Of a stretch of 64,000 bases of DNA, positions 1 through 8,816 are shown one piece after another. A program made the position numbers and the translations under genes. Origin of the DNA: DATJKD01 sp963834855 (GTDB taxonomy: Bacteria > Pseudomonadota > Gammaproteobacteria > Steroidobacterales > Steroidobacteraceae); assembly GCA_963834855.1 (NCBI GenBank), contig CAWIDH010000021.1, positions 124,001 through 188,000 of the forward strand, in the 5' to 3' direction. Below the pieces are notes generated by a model. That model saw only the letters and a program-made list of their open reading frames with translations, had not been told where the DNA came from and made no database searches. How positions within the stretch are numbered: the first letter of the stretch is position 1; each line of letters begins with the position of its first letter.

Positions 1-211
1 CCTCGACCTCGCGCGCGATCGATTGCACGGATTCCCAGTCGCCCCGCGAGGCGACCGGGAAGCCCGCCTCGATGATGTCCACGCCCAGGTCGGCCAGCGC
101 CCGCGCCAGGCGCAGCTTCTCCGGCTGCGTCATGGTGCAGCCGGGCGACTGCTCACCGTCGCGCAGCGTCGTGTCGAAGATCAGCACTCGGTTCGGGTCT
201 CGGGTCTGCAT
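1..211 (-). CDS. leuA: 2-isopropylmalate synthase, N-terminal part (cut by window edge)
   Basis: The first committed step of leucine synthesis: acetyl-CoA plus 2-oxoisovalerate to 2-isopropylmalate, in the cytoplasm. Only the first 70 codons lie in the window. They start at an ATG (211-209) and show the family signature DTTLRDGEQSPG around residues 13-24, which carries the metal-binding aspartate, followed by a helix and the IEAGFPVAS strand typical of the DRE-TIM metallolyase barrel. It lies 67 nt downstream of ilvC on the same strand, so the two are probably cotranscribed under the attenuator upstream of ilvC. The rest of the gene is outside the window. Confidence 0.93.
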   Translation of the reverse strand, partial: MQTRDPNRVLIFDTTLRDGEQSPGCTMTQPEKLRLARALADLGVDIIEAGFPVASRGDWESVQSIAREVE

Positions 212-278
212 TTCGTTCACCTGCGGTCGTGGCACCACTCGGGGGCTCGGCCCGGCGTGACGGGCGAGTCCGCCAGGA

Positions 279-1271
279 TCATCGGGCCTCGCGGAGCCAG
301 GGCATGTGCGCCCGGAGTCGCCCGCCGACCTTTTCGATCGGATGCGCGAGGTCCTTCTTCAGGAGCCGCGCGTATTTGCGCCGCCCGGTCTTGTTCTCCC
401 GGATCCACTGGCGCGCGAACTTGCCCTGCTGCACCTCGCGCAGGATCTTCTTCATCTCCTTCTTGGTCGCGGCGTTGACGATCCGCGGGCCGCGCGTCAG
501 GTCGCCGAACTTCGCGGTCTCCGAGATGAAGCGGTGCATCTTCGCGATGCCGCCCTCGTGCAGCAGGTCGACGATCAGCTTCAGCTCGTGCAGGCACTCG
601 TAGTAGGCGACTTCCGGCTGGTAACCGGCCTCGACCAGGGTCTCAAACCCCTTGATGACGAGCTCTGTCGCGCCGCCACAGAGCACCGCCTGCTCGCCGA
701 ACAGGTCCGTTTCCGTCTCCTCGGCGAAGGTCGTCTCGATCACGGCGGCTCGTGTGCCGCCGATGCCGTCGGCATAGGCGAGCCCGCGGGCCTTCGCGGT
801 GCCGGTCGCATCCTGCCCAACGGCGATCAGGCAGGGCACGCCGTGTCCCTGCTGGAACTGCCGACGCACCAGGTCGCCCGGTCCCTTGGGCGCGATCAGC
901 ACGACGTCGAGGTCCTTGCGCGGCCGGATCTGCTTGAAGTGAACATTGAAGCCATGGGCGAAGAGGAGGGCCGCGCCACGGCGAAGATTGCGCGCGATGT
1001 CCTTGTATACGGCAGGTTGCGCGAGGTCCGGGGTGAGCAGTGCGACCACGTCCGCACCAACGACGGCCTGCGCCGGCTCGGCGACCGCGAAGCCGTCCTT
1101 GCGGGCCTTCTTCCAGCTCTCGCCGCCGCGGCGCGCGCCGACCACGACGTCGTGTCCGGAGTCCTTGAGATTGAGGGCATGTGCACGGCCCTGGCTTCCA
1201 TAGCCCAGGATGGCGATCCGGGCGCCCTTCAGGACCTTCCTGTCCACGTCCTTCTTTGCATACGCACGCAT
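279..1271 (-). CDS. ilvC: ketol-acid reductoisomerase (class I)
   Basis: Converts 2-acetolactate or acetohydroxybutyrate to the dihydroxy acids for valine, leucine and isoleucine synthesis, using NADPH and Mg2+. The 330-residue length fits the short class I enzymes. The Rossmann motif GYGSQGRAHALNL is at residues 23-35, the loop GARRGGESWKKA at 45-56 is of the NADPH type, the conserved histidine is in FAHGFN (H106), and the magnesium ligands are in ETDLFGEQ (D189, E193) and YECLHEL. The ATG at 1271 gives the usual N-terminus. It is preceded by a leader-peptide attenuator and followed by leuA. No acetolactate synthase gene (ilvBN) is adjacent in this window, although ilvD is nearby on the other strand. 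Confidence 0.97.
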   Translation of the reverse strand: MRAYAKKDVDRKVLKGARIAILGYGSQGRAHALNLKDSGHDVVVGARRGGESWKKARKDGFAVAEPAQAVVGADVVALLTPDLAQPAVYKDIARNLRRGAALLFAHGFNVHFKQIRPRKDLDVVLIAPKGPGDLVRRQFQQGHGVPCLIAVGQDATGTAKARGLAYADGIGGTRAAVIETTFAEETETDLFGEQAVLCGGATELVIKGFETLVEAGYQPEVAYYECLHELKLIVDLLHEGGIAKMHRFISETAKFGDLTRGPRIVNAATKKEMKKILREVQQGKFARQWIRENKTGRRKYARLLKKDLAHPIEKVGGRLRAHMPWLREAR

Positions 1272-1309
1272 CGCTTCGCTCCTGGGTCAGTCGGGTCTTG
1301 TGGTGGTCC

Positions 1310-1396
1310 AAAATGCAAGAACCCCGCCTCGGCATCGGGCCGGTGCGGGGTTCTGAACTCGGGCGGCGCGCCCGCGCCGTCAGCTGTCCCCGCACC
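1310..1396 (-). promoter_or_regulatory. transcription attenuator (terminator and antiterminator) upstream of ilvC
   Basis: Two mutually exclusive hairpins are visible on the minus strand. The terminator pairs 1354-1345 with 1327-1318, a perfect 10-bp stem (AGAACCCCGC with its complement), followed by a T-rich stretch. The antiterminator pairs 1396-1388 (GGTGCGGGG) with 1350-1342, a perfect 9-bp stem that uses the same bases as the terminator's 5' arm. The antiterminator's first arm lies inside the last codons of the leader peptide. A ribosome stalled on the upstream Leu/Val/Ile codons would leave it free, while one reaching the stop codon would cover it. This is the classical amino-acid attenuation geometry. 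The pairing is seen directly; the regulatory role is inferred. Confidence 0.82.
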
Positions 1397-1490
1397 TCCC
1401 GATGGGAAGCAGGGTGGAAAGTCGAAGCAGCAGGACCGGCAGCCTCCTGGCTGCAGTGAGAGCGCGAACCTTGTCGCCTGCAAACTCCAT
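1380..1490 (-). CDS. ilv/leu operon leader peptide
   Basis: A 36-codon ORF from ATG 1490 to TGA 1380, about 31 nt downstream of the predicted transcription start and 109 nt before ilvC. Residues 17-30 read LPVLLLRLSTLLPI; the whole peptide has eight leucines, two valines and one isoleucine, with the run placed just before the attenuator. That composition is what a leader sensing charged branched-chain tRNAs needs. A weak purine-rich site (CAGGG) sits ahead of the ATG. The peptide probably has no function beyond ribosome positioning. No published leader of exactly this sequence comes to mind, so recognition rests on position and composition. Confidence 0.8.
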   Translation of the reverse strand: MEFAGDKVRALTAARRLPVLLLRLSTLLPIGRCGDS

Positions 1491-1528
1491 CGCTGCCCTG
1501 TGTGCGCCGGTGTCGGCGCCGCCGATGG

Positions 1529-1558
1529 ATAGCAGCACAGCGCGTCGCAGATTGTCAA
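1529..1558 (-). promoter_or_regulatory. sigma-70 promoter for the ilvC-leuA leader
   Basis: On the minus strand a consensus -35 box TTGACA (1558-1553) is followed after 18 nt by TGCTAT (1534-1529), itself preceded by a TG extended -10. Transcription would start near 1521, giving a leader of about 250 nt that holds the leader peptide and the attenuator. The divergent aminopeptidase gene starts 117 nt away on the other strand. Confidence 0.65.
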
Positions 1559-1674
1559 CTGCACTGCAAAATAGACCCGCAGTGCTCGCAGCAATGCCCG
1601 GCCGTCGCAGCAGCAGGTCCGCGATCCGCTAAGCTCTTCACCTCCCTTGGATCGCTCCGCCTGGGTTTCGCCGC

Positions 1675-3072
1675 ATGTTCACGGATCATGACGCTGCCGA
1701 TGCGCGGCCCATCTGGCTGGTCGCCGAAGCCGAGCTGTCCACGTGGCTCGGGACGCAGGATGCGGCGACCCGGAACTGGCTCGAGGCACAGCGCTTCCGT
1801 GCCGAGCGGTATCAGCTCGCGGTCCTGCCCGATGGCAACGGCGCGCCGCGCGCTGCGGTGCTGGGAACGGGCGCACTCGCCACGACCGCGGAGCTCGAGC
1901 TCTGGCACATCGCGGGCGCACCGGAGCGCCTGCCCGGGGGCGCGTGGCGCATCGGGAATGCGCTACCGGCGGCTGCCGCGACCGCGGCGGCGCTCGGCTG
2001 GGCGAGCGGTTGTTACCGCTTCGATCGCTACCGCAGTTCGCCGCGCGTGGTGACGGCGGGCGCGCAGCTGGTGCCGCCCGAGTCAGCCGACATGGCCTAT
2101 GTGCGCAACGCCGCCGCCGCCTTAGGCCTGGCGCGGGACCTGATCAACACGCCGGCGGCCGACATGACCCCGGCCATCCTCGCAGACGAGTCGTCCGTGC
2201 TCGCCCGGCGTCACGGTGCCGACGCGCGCATCGTCGCAGGCGAGGAGCTGCGCGAGGCATACCCGGCCGTTCACGCGGTCGGTCGCGCGTCCGCGAACGC
2301 ACCGCGGTTGATCGACCTGCGCTGGGGCGAGAGCTCGCATCCGAGGGTCACGCTGGTGGGGAAGGGCGTCTGCTTCGATTCCGGTGGCCTGGATCTCAAG
2401 ACCGCCGCGGGCATGCTGCTCATGAAAAAGGACATGGGCGGCGCAGCCTGCACGCTGGCGCTCGCCAGCATGATCATGCAGGCCGGGCTTGCGGTGCGCC
2501 TTCGCGTGCTGGTCCCGGCGGTCGAGAACTCGGTGTCGGGCGATGCCTATCGGCCCGGAGACGTATTGCGCACGCGCCGCGGACTGTCGGTCGAGGTGGG
2601 CAACACCGACGCCGAGGGGCGCCTCGTCCTGTGCGACGGCCTGGCCGCCGCCGCGGAGGAAGAACCCGAGTTGCTGGTCGACCTCGCGACACTCACGGGT
2701 GCGGCGCGCGTCGCACTCGGCCCCGAACTGCCCGCGCTCTACGGGACGCGCGACGAGACGGTTGCGGCATTGCTGGGCCACGGCCGCAGGCTCGCCGATC
2801 CGCTCTGGCACATGCCGCTGTGGACCGGCTACGACGACGAGCTCGCGAGCAAGATCGCCGACGTCAACAACATGTCGCCCTCCGCGTTCGCAGGGTCGAT
2901 ATTCGGCGCGCTGTTCCTGCGGCGCTTCGTGCCGGCCGCGCTGGACTGGCTGCACATCGATCTCTATGCATGGAACGGCAAGGAGCGGCCGGGTCGCCCG
3001 GTCGGAGCCGAGCCGCAGGCGGTCCGCGCGCTCTTCGCGCTGATCGCGGATCGATACGCGCGGGGGCGTTGA
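1675..3072 (+). CDS. M17-family leucyl aminopeptidase
   Basis: A cytosolic zinc/manganese aminopeptidase that removes N-terminal residues from peptides. The 465-residue protein has a degenerate N-terminal domain and a complete catalytic domain. The catalytic and metal residues match Escherichia coli PepA with a constant offset of 40: K230, D235, K242, D253, D312, E314 and R316, in the motifs GKGVCFDSGG and NTDAEGRL. The ATG at 1675 is the first start after the divergent ilvC promoter region. The gene is followed after 12 nt by an MFS protein that overlaps ilvD, so the three are likely one transcript. The exact subgroup (PepA or PepB-like) is not determined. Confidence 0.93.
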   Translation: MFTDHDAADARPIWLVAEAELSTWLGTQDAATRNWLEAQRFRAERYQLAVLPDGNGAPRAAVLGTGALATTAELELWHIAGAPERLPGGAWRIGNALPAAAATAAALGWASGCYRFDRYRSSPRVVTAGAQLVPPESADMAYVRNAAAALGLARDLINTPAADMTPAILADESSVLARRHGADARIVAGEELREAYPAVHAVGRASANAPRLIDLRWGESSHPRVTLVGKGVCFDSGGLDLKTAAGMLLMKKDMGGAACTLALASMIMQAGLAVRLRVLVPAVENSVSGDAYRPGDVLRTRRGLSVEVGNTDAEGRLVLCDGLAAAAEEEPELLVDLATLTGAARVALGPELPALYGTRDETVAALLGHGRRLADPLWHMPLWTGYDDELASKIADVNNMSPSAFAGSIFGALFLRRFVPAALDWLHIDLYAWNGKERPGRPVGAEPQAVRALFALIADRYARGR

Positions 3073-3084
3073 CCCCGGCGCGAC

Positions 3085-4353
3085 ATGGATCTCTCCTTCG
3101 AGCGGCGCGCATGGACGCTGATCTATGTCTGCCTGGGCGTCATCGAGGGCGGCACGGCGGCGGTCATGGTGCGCGCGCTATTCGTCGATGCGGCGCCCGG
3201 CATGCTGGTCGACATCGTGCTCGCGATGGTGAGCGCGGCCCCGGCCTGGTCGAACCTCGCCAGCCTGGGTTTCGCACGGCGCGTCCAGGGCCAGCCAAAG
3301 ATCGAATTCCTGCAGCCCTTGTTGCTCGCCATGACGGTGTGCGTAGCGGCGCTCGCGCTCCTGCCCGCAACGGGCACCGGACTGCTGCTGTTCCTGCTGC
3401 TCTATGGCTGCGCGCGCATCCTGTGGTGCGGCGTCGACACCGTGCGCGCCGTGCTGTGGAGTGCGAACTACCCACGGCGAATGCGGGCGCGGATCACCGG
3501 GCGCATCGCGGTCTACACGTCGATCGCGCTTGCGTCCGCCGGCCTCATCCTGGGCTGGCTGCTGGAGCGCGGCGAGCCGTGGTATCGGATCTGGATCATC
3601 GCTGCCGCGGCCTGCGGGTTCGCGGGCAGCATCGCGTTCCGTCGCTTCCGCGTGCGTAACGAGGAGGCGCTGCTCGCGGCCGAGCGGGCGCGGCTCGTCG
3701 GGGGCGCGAACTTCAGCCTGGCCGGGGTGCGCGAGCTGCTCGCCCGCGACGCGGCCTTCCGGCGCTACATGTACGCGATGTCGCTCTTCGGCGCCGGGAA
3801 CCTGACGCTGACGCCGGTGCTCGTCGTGTGCTTCGACGAGGTGCTGCACCTGCCGTCGTTCTGGCAGATCGCCGTGACCACGGCCGTGCCGGTGCTGGTC
3901 ATACCCTTCGCGATCCAGCCCTGGGCGAGCTACCTGGATCGGCATCACGTCATCGAGTTCCGCTCGGTGCACGGCTGGGTCCTGATCGCCGCGTCGACCC
4001 TGCTCATGGCGGCGGTTCTCCTGCGGCAGCCGGTCCTCGTGTGGCCCGGTGCGCTGCTCATGGGCGTGTCGCTCGCAGCGGGGAGCCTGGGCTGGTCGCT
4101 CGGCCACAACGACTTCGCGCCGCCTGGCGAAGAAACTCGATACATGGCGCTGCACGTGACCCTGACCGGGCTGCGGGGACTGCTCGCGCCGCCCGTTGCG
4201 GTCGCCGCCTACCACGGCCTCGAACAGCTGCGACCCGGGCTGGGGCCGTGGTCGCTCCTGTTGCCCGTGGCCCTCATCGTCGCGGGCGCGCGGGAGTTCA
4301 CGGCGATGGACCGCGGCCGCACAATCACGAGCCCGCGACAGGAGCACCCATGA
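3085..4353 (+). CDS. MFS-fold membrane transporter, substrate unknown
   Basis: A 422-residue hydrophobic protein with about 12 predicted membrane helices in two halves separated by a polar region around residues 190-230 (RFRVRNEEALLAAERARLV). The fold and length fit the major facilitator superfamily, but I see no substrate-diagnostic motif. Its 3' end overlaps the ilvD start by 4 nt (ATGA at 4350-4353), indicating translational coupling. The context of a peptidase before and a branched-chain biosynthetic enzyme after could suggest peptide or amino-acid traffic, but that is conjecture. Confidence 0.75.
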   Translation: MDLSFERRAWTLIYVCLGVIEGGTAAVMVRALFVDAAPGMLVDIVLAMVSAAPAWSNLASLGFARRVQGQPKIEFLQPLLLAMTVCVAALALLPATGTGLLLFLLLYGCARILWCGVDTVRAVLWSANYPRRMRARITGRIAVYTSIALASAGLILGWLLERGEPWYRIWIIAAAACGFAGSIAFRRFRVRNEEALLAAERARLVGGANFSLAGVRELLARDAAFRRYMYAMSLFGAGNLTLTPVLVVCFDEVLHLPSFWQIAVTTAVPVLVIPFAIQPWASYLDRHHVIEFRSVHGWVLIAASTLLMAAVLLRQPVLVWPGALLMGVSLAAGSLGWSLGHNDFAPPGEETRYMALHVTLTGLRGLLAPPVAVAAYHGLEQLRPGLGPWSLLLPVALIVAGAREFTAMDRGRTITSPRQEHP

Positions 4354-6029
4354 GCCGGCGAAGGATCGACACGCGCGCGCACTCGAGACTGGTCTTCGAC
4401 GGCCTCAAGCAGACGCCGAGCCGGGCCATGCTGCGGGCCGTCGGCTACACCGATCGGGACTTCCGTCGGCCACAGGTCGGCATCGCCTCGACCTGGAGCC
4501 GGCTCACGCCGTGCAACATGCACATCGACCGACTGGCCGAGGCGGCGGCCGCCGGCGTCGACGCGGCCGGGGCCAAGAGCACCGTGTTCGGCACGATCAC
4601 CGTTTCCGACGGCATCTCGATGGGCACGCCGGGCATGCGCTATTCGCTGGTGTCCCGCGAGGTGATCGCCGACTCGATCGAGACCGTCGTCGGGGCACAG
4701 GGCTACGACGGCCTGGTCGCGATCGGCGGCTGCGACAAGAACATGCCGGGTTGCCTGATGGCGATCGCGCGGCTCAATCGGCCGGCGCTGTTCGTCTACG
4801 GCGGCACGATCCGTCCAGGTGCGGGCCGGCGCGACATCGTCTCGGTGTTCGAAGCGGTGGGCGCGCGCGCCCGGGGCGCGATCAGCGACCGGGAACTGCG
4901 CGAGGTCGAGCGCACGTCCATTCCCGGTCCGGGCAGCTGCGGCGGCATGTACACGGCCAACACGATGGCCTCGGCGATCGAGTCGCTGGGAATGAGCCTC
5001 GCGAACAGCTCGGCGCAGGAGGCCGTCTCGCGCAGCAAGCGCGACGATGCCGGGCGGGCGGGTCGAGCCGTCGTCGCCCTGATCCGTCGCGGCATCCGGC
5101 CCTCGGACATCCTGACGCGCGAGGCTTTCGAGAACGCGATCGTGATGACCATCGCGCTGTCCGGCTCGACCAACGCGGTGCTGCACCTGCTCGCGATGGC
5201 GCATGCCGCCGGCGTGGCGCTCGCGCTCGACGATTTCACCCGGATCGGCAGCCGCGTGCCCGTGCTGGCCGACCTCCGGCCGAGCGGCCGGTACTCGATG
5301 TCGGACCTGATCCGCATCGGCGGCATACAGCCGCTGATGCGGACCCTGCTCGAGGCGGGGCTGCTGCACGGCGGCTGCCTGACGGTCACCGGCCGGACGC
5401 TGGCCGCCAACCTGCGCAAGGTGAAGCCGTATCCGAAGGGACAGCAGATCATTCGACCCCTCTCCGACCCGATCAAGCCCGACAGCCACCTGGTCATCCT
5501 GTACGGCAACCTCGCGCCTGAGGGGGCGGTCGCCAAGATCACCGGCAAGGAGGGACTCCGATTCTCCGGACGGGCCAGGGTGTTCGAGGGCGAGGAGGCG
5601 ACGCTGCAGGCGATCCTCGACGGCGTCGTGCAGGCAGGTGACGTCGTCGTCGTGCGCTACGAGGGCCCGCGCGGCGGACCGGGCATGCGCGAGATGCTGA
5701 GCCCGACGGCCGCGATCATGGGCCGCGGCCTCGGCGACAAGGTCGCGCTCGTCACGGACGGGCGTTTCTCGGGCGGCAGCCACGGGTTCGTCGTCGGCCA
5801 CGTCTCACCCGAGGCCTGCGCGGGCGGTGCGCTCGCGCTGGTGCGCGACGGCGATACGATCACGATCGACGCGACGCGACGCGAGATCAGCCTGCACGTC
5901 GACCCAGGCGAGCTGGAGGCGCGCCGCCGTGCCTGGAAGGCTCCGCCGCCGTACGCGACCCGCGGCGTGCTGGCGAAATACGCCCAGCTCGTCAGCAGTG
6001 CCTCGCTGGGCGCAGTGACGGACGCTTAA
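4350..6029 (+). CDS. ilvD: dihydroxy-acid dehydratase
   Basis: Dehydrates dihydroxyisovalerate and dihydroxymethylvalerate to the 2-oxo acids, the third common step of valine/isoleucine synthesis, using an iron-sulfur cluster. From ATG 4350 the protein is 559 residues, normal for the family. Cluster-ligand cysteines are in TPCNMH (C55), GGCDKNMPGC (C118) and PGPGSCGGMYTANTM (C187). The C-terminal swivel domain holds GRFSGGSHGFVVGHVSPEA. The start is fixed by the ATGA overlap with the preceding MFS gene; longer in-frame readings upstream are shadows of that gene. It works in the same pathway as the divergent ilvC. Confidence 0.96.
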   Translation: MSRRRIDTRAHSRLVFDGLKQTPSRAMLRAVGYTDRDFRRPQVGIASTWSRLTPCNMHIDRLAEAAAAGVDAAGAKSTVFGTITVSDGISMGTPGMRYSLVSREVIADSIETVVGAQGYDGLVAIGGCDKNMPGCLMAIARLNRPALFVYGGTIRPGAGRRDIVSVFEAVGARARGAISDRELREVERTSIPGPGSCGGMYTANTMASAIESLGMSLANSSAQEAVSRSKRDDAGRAGRAVVALIRRGIRPSDILTREAFENAIVMTIALSGSTNAVLHLLAMAHAAGVALALDDFTRIGSRVPVLADLRPSGRYSMSDLIRIGGIQPLMRTLLEAGLLHGGCLTVTGRTLAANLRKVKPYPKGQQIIRPLSDPIKPDSHLVILYGNLAPEGAVAKITGKEGLRFSGRARVFEGEEATLQAILDGVVQAGDVVVVRYEGPRGGPGMREMLSPTAAIMGRGLGDKVALVTDGRFSGGSHGFVVGHVSPEACAGGALALVRDGDTITIDATRREISLHVDPGELEARRRAWKAPPPYATRGVLAKYAQLVSSASLGAVTDA

Positions 6030-6223
6030 GGGTCCGCGGCCGGTACACGGCGTACTTACACGGCATACTATTGAGTTGGTCGACGGCGACCGGTAGAGTT
6101 CGCCCCGCGGTTCACCGGGCATCGGGCCCGGCGGGAATGAGCCGGCAGCAATCAACGATGATCGAACTGGTCGGCGGCTGGGAGCGGCCTCGGACGAGGC
6201 GGTTTGACCCTGCCTTCAAAAGG

Positions 6224-6252
6224 TTGCGACGGTCGATGGGCTCTTGTACTGT
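6224..6252 (+). promoter_or_regulatory. possible sigma-70 promoter for the tonB cluster
   Basis: TTGCGA (6224-6229) and TACTGT (6247-6252) are separated by 17 nt, about 70 nt ahead of the tonB GTG start. Four and three consensus matches make this a moderate candidate only. The rest of the 292-nt gap after ilvD shows no gene and no clear iron-box that I can defend. Confidence 0.35.
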
Positions 6253-6321
6253 GATTTGCCCGGGTCGGGAAGGGACGCCGGGCGACCTTGGCATTTCGAG
6301 CTGACGCGGCTTGGAGGAGAC

Positions 6322-6978
6322 GTGGAGCACTCCGTTACGACATACGCGTACGACGATCCGGCCAAGAACCAGAAACGGGCAATGGCCTTCGCTCTGGTCG
6401 TCATTATCCACGTGCTCTTCTTCTGGGTCCTGAGCTCCGGCCTCGGCAAGGCGATCGTCGAATTCGTCGCGCCCCCGGTCGAGACAGAGATCGTCGAAGA
6501 GCTGCCCGACGAAGAGGAACCTCCGCCGCCGCCGCCGCCGGACTACGCGCCGCCGCCGCCGTTCGTGCCGCCGCCCGAGCTCGCGATCCAGGCGCCGCAA
6601 ACGACCGGGCCGACCACCGCGATCACGGCCACGCAGGAGCGCCCCGTGGCGGCACCGCCGCCGCCCAAGCCGGCACCCTCTACCGGCGTCAAGACGCCGC
6701 CGTCGACGCAGGGCAAGGGCGCGCGCATCACGCAGCCCGAGTACCCGCCCGCATCGCGGCGAGCGGGCGAGGAGGGCACGGTGCACCTGCAGGTCTACGT
6801 GCTCGAGAACGGGCGCGCCGGCGAGATCAAGGTCGCCAAGAGCAGCGGCTTCCCGAAGCTCGACGAGGCTGCAGTCAAAGAGGTGCAGCGCGCCTGGCGC
6901 TTCGTACCCGGCAAGGAGGACGGCAAGCCGGTCGCGATGTGGCACATCTTCGCCGTCACGTTCCGATTGACCGACTGA
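6322..6978 (+). CDS. tonB: TonB energy-transducing protein
   Basis: Links the proton-motive ExbBD complex in the inner membrane to outer-membrane TonB-dependent receptors. A GTG start at 6322 is chosen because GGAGGAGA ends just before it and the following 218-residue protein has the expected plan: a short cytosolic segment with one membrane anchor at about residues 22-42, a proline-rich periplasmic spacer at about 55-125, and a TonB C-terminal domain at about 140-218 with YPPASRRAGEEGTVHLQVYV and SSGFPKLDEAAV. exbB follows after 66 nt, then two exbD genes. Confidence 0.92.
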   Translation: MEHSVTTYAYDDPAKNQKRAMAFALVVIIHVLFFWVLSSGLGKAIVEFVAPPVETEIVEELPDEEEPPPPPPPDYAPPPPFVPPPELAIQAPQTTGPTTAITATQERPVAAPPPPKPAPSTGVKTPPSTQGKGARITQPEYPPASRRAGEEGTVHLQVYVLENGRAGEIKVAKSSGFPKLDEAAVKEVQRAWRFVPGKEDGKPVAMWHIFAVTFRLTD

Positions 6979-7044
6979 TCATTCCGCCGGCTGCGCCCGC
7001 GTGGCCATAACTAGATACAAACGAATCGCTCAGAGGAAATAATC

Positions 7045-7764
7045 ATGGAGCCCACCGTAACCACCGACAACCCGTACGGACTTACCGCCCTCTGGGCACA
7101 GGGAGACTTCATCGCGAAGGGCACCATCGTCCTGCTCGTGCTGATGTCCGCGTACTCCTGGTTCATCATCTTCACGAAATGGTGGGAGCAGCGCCGGCTG
7201 CTGCGCCAGGCGCGCGAGGTCGAGAAGGCGTTCTGGTCCGCGGAAAACATCAAGGCGGGCGTGAACAAGCTCACCGGCAAGGGCAACATCTTCAAGGGCA
7301 TCGCCTCCGAGGCGATCGACGCGGCCGAGCACCACGATGAGCGGCTCACCCAGCAGGTGCCGCTGCACGAGTGGATCGACAACGTGATGGCCCGCGCGGT
7401 CGGCCGGATCAACAACGGCCTCGCGACCCAATTGCCCTTCCTTGCGACCACCGGGTCGACCGCGCCCTTCATCGGGCTCTTCGGCACGGTGTGGGGCATC
7501 TATCACGCGCTGGTCGCGATCGGCATCGCCGGCCAGGCGAGCATCGACAAGGTGGCCGGCCCGGTGGGCGAGGCGCTGATCATGACGGCCATCGGCCTCG
7601 CGGTGGCGGTGCCCGCGGTGCTGGGCTACAACTACCTGCTGGGGCGCAACAAGACCATCATGGAACGCGTGCGGCTGTTCTCGAACGACCTCGAGCAGGT
7701 CATCGTCAGCGGCTCACGCGTCGAGGGCACCGGCGCGAAAGTGATCGCGGGCGCCCGCAAGTAA
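7045..7764 (+). CDS. exbB: ExbB proton channel (MotA/TolQ/ExbB family)
   Basis: Inner-membrane channel subunit that with ExbD uses the proton gradient to drive TonB. The 239 residues contain three membrane helices: one near residues 22-42, and two after the cytoplasmic loop at about 130-155 and 170-195. The second carries the conserved FIGLFGTVWGIYHAL segment and the third the MTAIGLAVAVPAVLGYN segment. A clear ribosome site (AGAGGAAA) precedes the ATG. It sits between tonB and exbD1 in a compact operon. Confidence 0.93.
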   Translation: MEPTVTTDNPYGLTALWAQGDFIAKGTIVLLVLMSAYSWFIIFTKWWEQRRLLRQAREVEKAFWSAENIKAGVNKLTGKGNIFKGIASEAIDAAEHHDERLTQQVPLHEWIDNVMARAVGRINNGLATQLPFLATTGSTAPFIGLFGTVWGIYHALVAIGIAGQASIDKVAGPVGEALIMTAIGLAVAVPAVLGYNYLLGRNKTIMERVRLFSNDLEQVIVSGSRVEGTGAKVIAGARK

Positions 7765-7791
7765 CGCCGTCGATCCACGGAGTGCACGCAC

Positions 7792-8226
7792 ATGGCAATA
7801 TCGGTCAGCACGAGCGGCGAGGACGACGAGCGGGCGATGTCGGAGATCAACGTCACGCCGCTCGTCGACGTGATGCTGGTGCTGCTGATCATCTTCCTGA
7901 TCACAATCCCCGTGATCACGCAGTCGGTGAAGGTGGATCTGCCGAAGGCGTCGAACCAGGCGACGCAGACCAAGCCCGAGAACATCAACATCGCGGTCGA
8001 CCACGACGGCAACGTCTACTGGAACACGGCGCTCGTGCCGACGCAGGAGGCGCTGCTCGAGCGCCTGAAGTCCGTCGCCGTGATGGTGCCGCAGCCGGAG
8101 ATTCACGTCCGTGGCGACAAGTTGACGAAGTACGAGCACGTCGGCCGGGTGATGGTGCTCACCCAGCGCGCCGGCATCGCGAAAGTCGGGTTCATCACCG
8201 AGCCCGACCGCGGGATGCGGCGTTGA
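7792..8226 (+). CDS. exbD: ExbD biopolymer transport protein, first copy
   Basis: Single-span inner-membrane partner of ExbB. The 144-residue protein has the conserved N-terminal MSEINVTPLVDVMLVLLIIF segment, whose aspartate (in PLVDVML) lies in the membrane and takes part in proton transfer, followed by a periplasmic domain. It starts 27 nt after exbB and precedes a second, related exbD. Two adjacent ExbD proteins resemble the xanthomonad tonB-exbB-exbD1-exbD2 arrangement, where the second is specialised. Confidence 0.92.
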   Translation: MAISVSTSGEDDERAMSEINVTPLVDVMLVLLIIFLITIPVITQSVKVDLPKASNQATQTKPENINIAVDHDGNVYWNTALVPTQEALLERLKSVAVMVPQPEIHVRGDKLTKYEHVGRVMVLTQRAGIAKVGFITEPDRGMRR

Positions 8227-8243
8227 GACCCGGGCGCCGCGGC

Positions 8244-8265
8244 GCAGCCATATAGCAGCCATATA
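8244..8265 (+). repeat. 11-bp perfect tandem duplication before exbD2
   Basis: GCAGCCATATA occurs twice head to tail directly in front of the ribosome site (GAGGAG) of the second exbD. No function is evident. Confidence 0.6.
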
Positions 8266-8279
8266 GAGGAGTCAGTCGG

Positions 8280-8699
8280 ATGGGAATGAGCACAGGCGGC
8301 GGCGTGGACGAGCCGATGATGGACATCAACATGACGCCGCTGATCGACATCCTGCTCGTGCTGCTGATCATGTTCATCATCACGATCCCGGTGATGACGC
8401 ATGCAGTGAAGCTCGACATGCCGCAGGGGCAGCCGCCGACGGCGGAACCCGTCCAGCCGACGATCATCAATCTCGAGATCCTGTTCGACGGCACGATCAC
8501 CTGGAACGGCACCGAGATCCCCAGCGTCGACGCGCTCGAAGGGTACTTCCGGCGCGAGGCGGCGATGGATCCGCAGCCCGAGCTCCACATCCGGCCGAAC
8601 AAGCGGGCCAACTACGACGTCGTGGCGCGGGTGCTCGCGGCCGCGCAGCGGAACAAGCTGAAGAAGATCGGCCTCGTCGGCGCCGAAGAGTTCATGTAG
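8280..8699 (+). CDS. exbD2: ExbD biopolymer transport protein, second copy
   Basis: A 139-residue ExbD paralog: the membrane segment MTPLIDILLVLLIMFIITIP keeps the essential aspartate, followed by a periplasmic domain ending with the usual KKIGLVGAEEF. The start at 8280 has GAGGAG 7 nt upstream. It is clearly diverged from the first copy, particularly in the periplasmic half, which argues for different roles rather than a recent duplication. Confidence 0.9.
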   Translation: MGMSTGGGVDEPMMDINMTPLIDILLVLLIMFIITIPVMTHAVKLDMPQGQPPTAEPVQPTIINLEILFDGTITWNGTEIPSVDALEGYFRREAAMDPQPELHIRPNKRANYDVVARVLAAAQRNKLKKIGLVGAEEFM

Positions 8700-8816
8700 G
8701 ACGGAACCGGAGGTGACCGGGTCCGTCCAATAATCAGGTCACGGGAGGCTGTCGGCGTGGATGCGCCGGCGGCCTTTCTCGTAAGGGTCATCGCAATAAT
8801 GCGAGCGAGGAAATCG

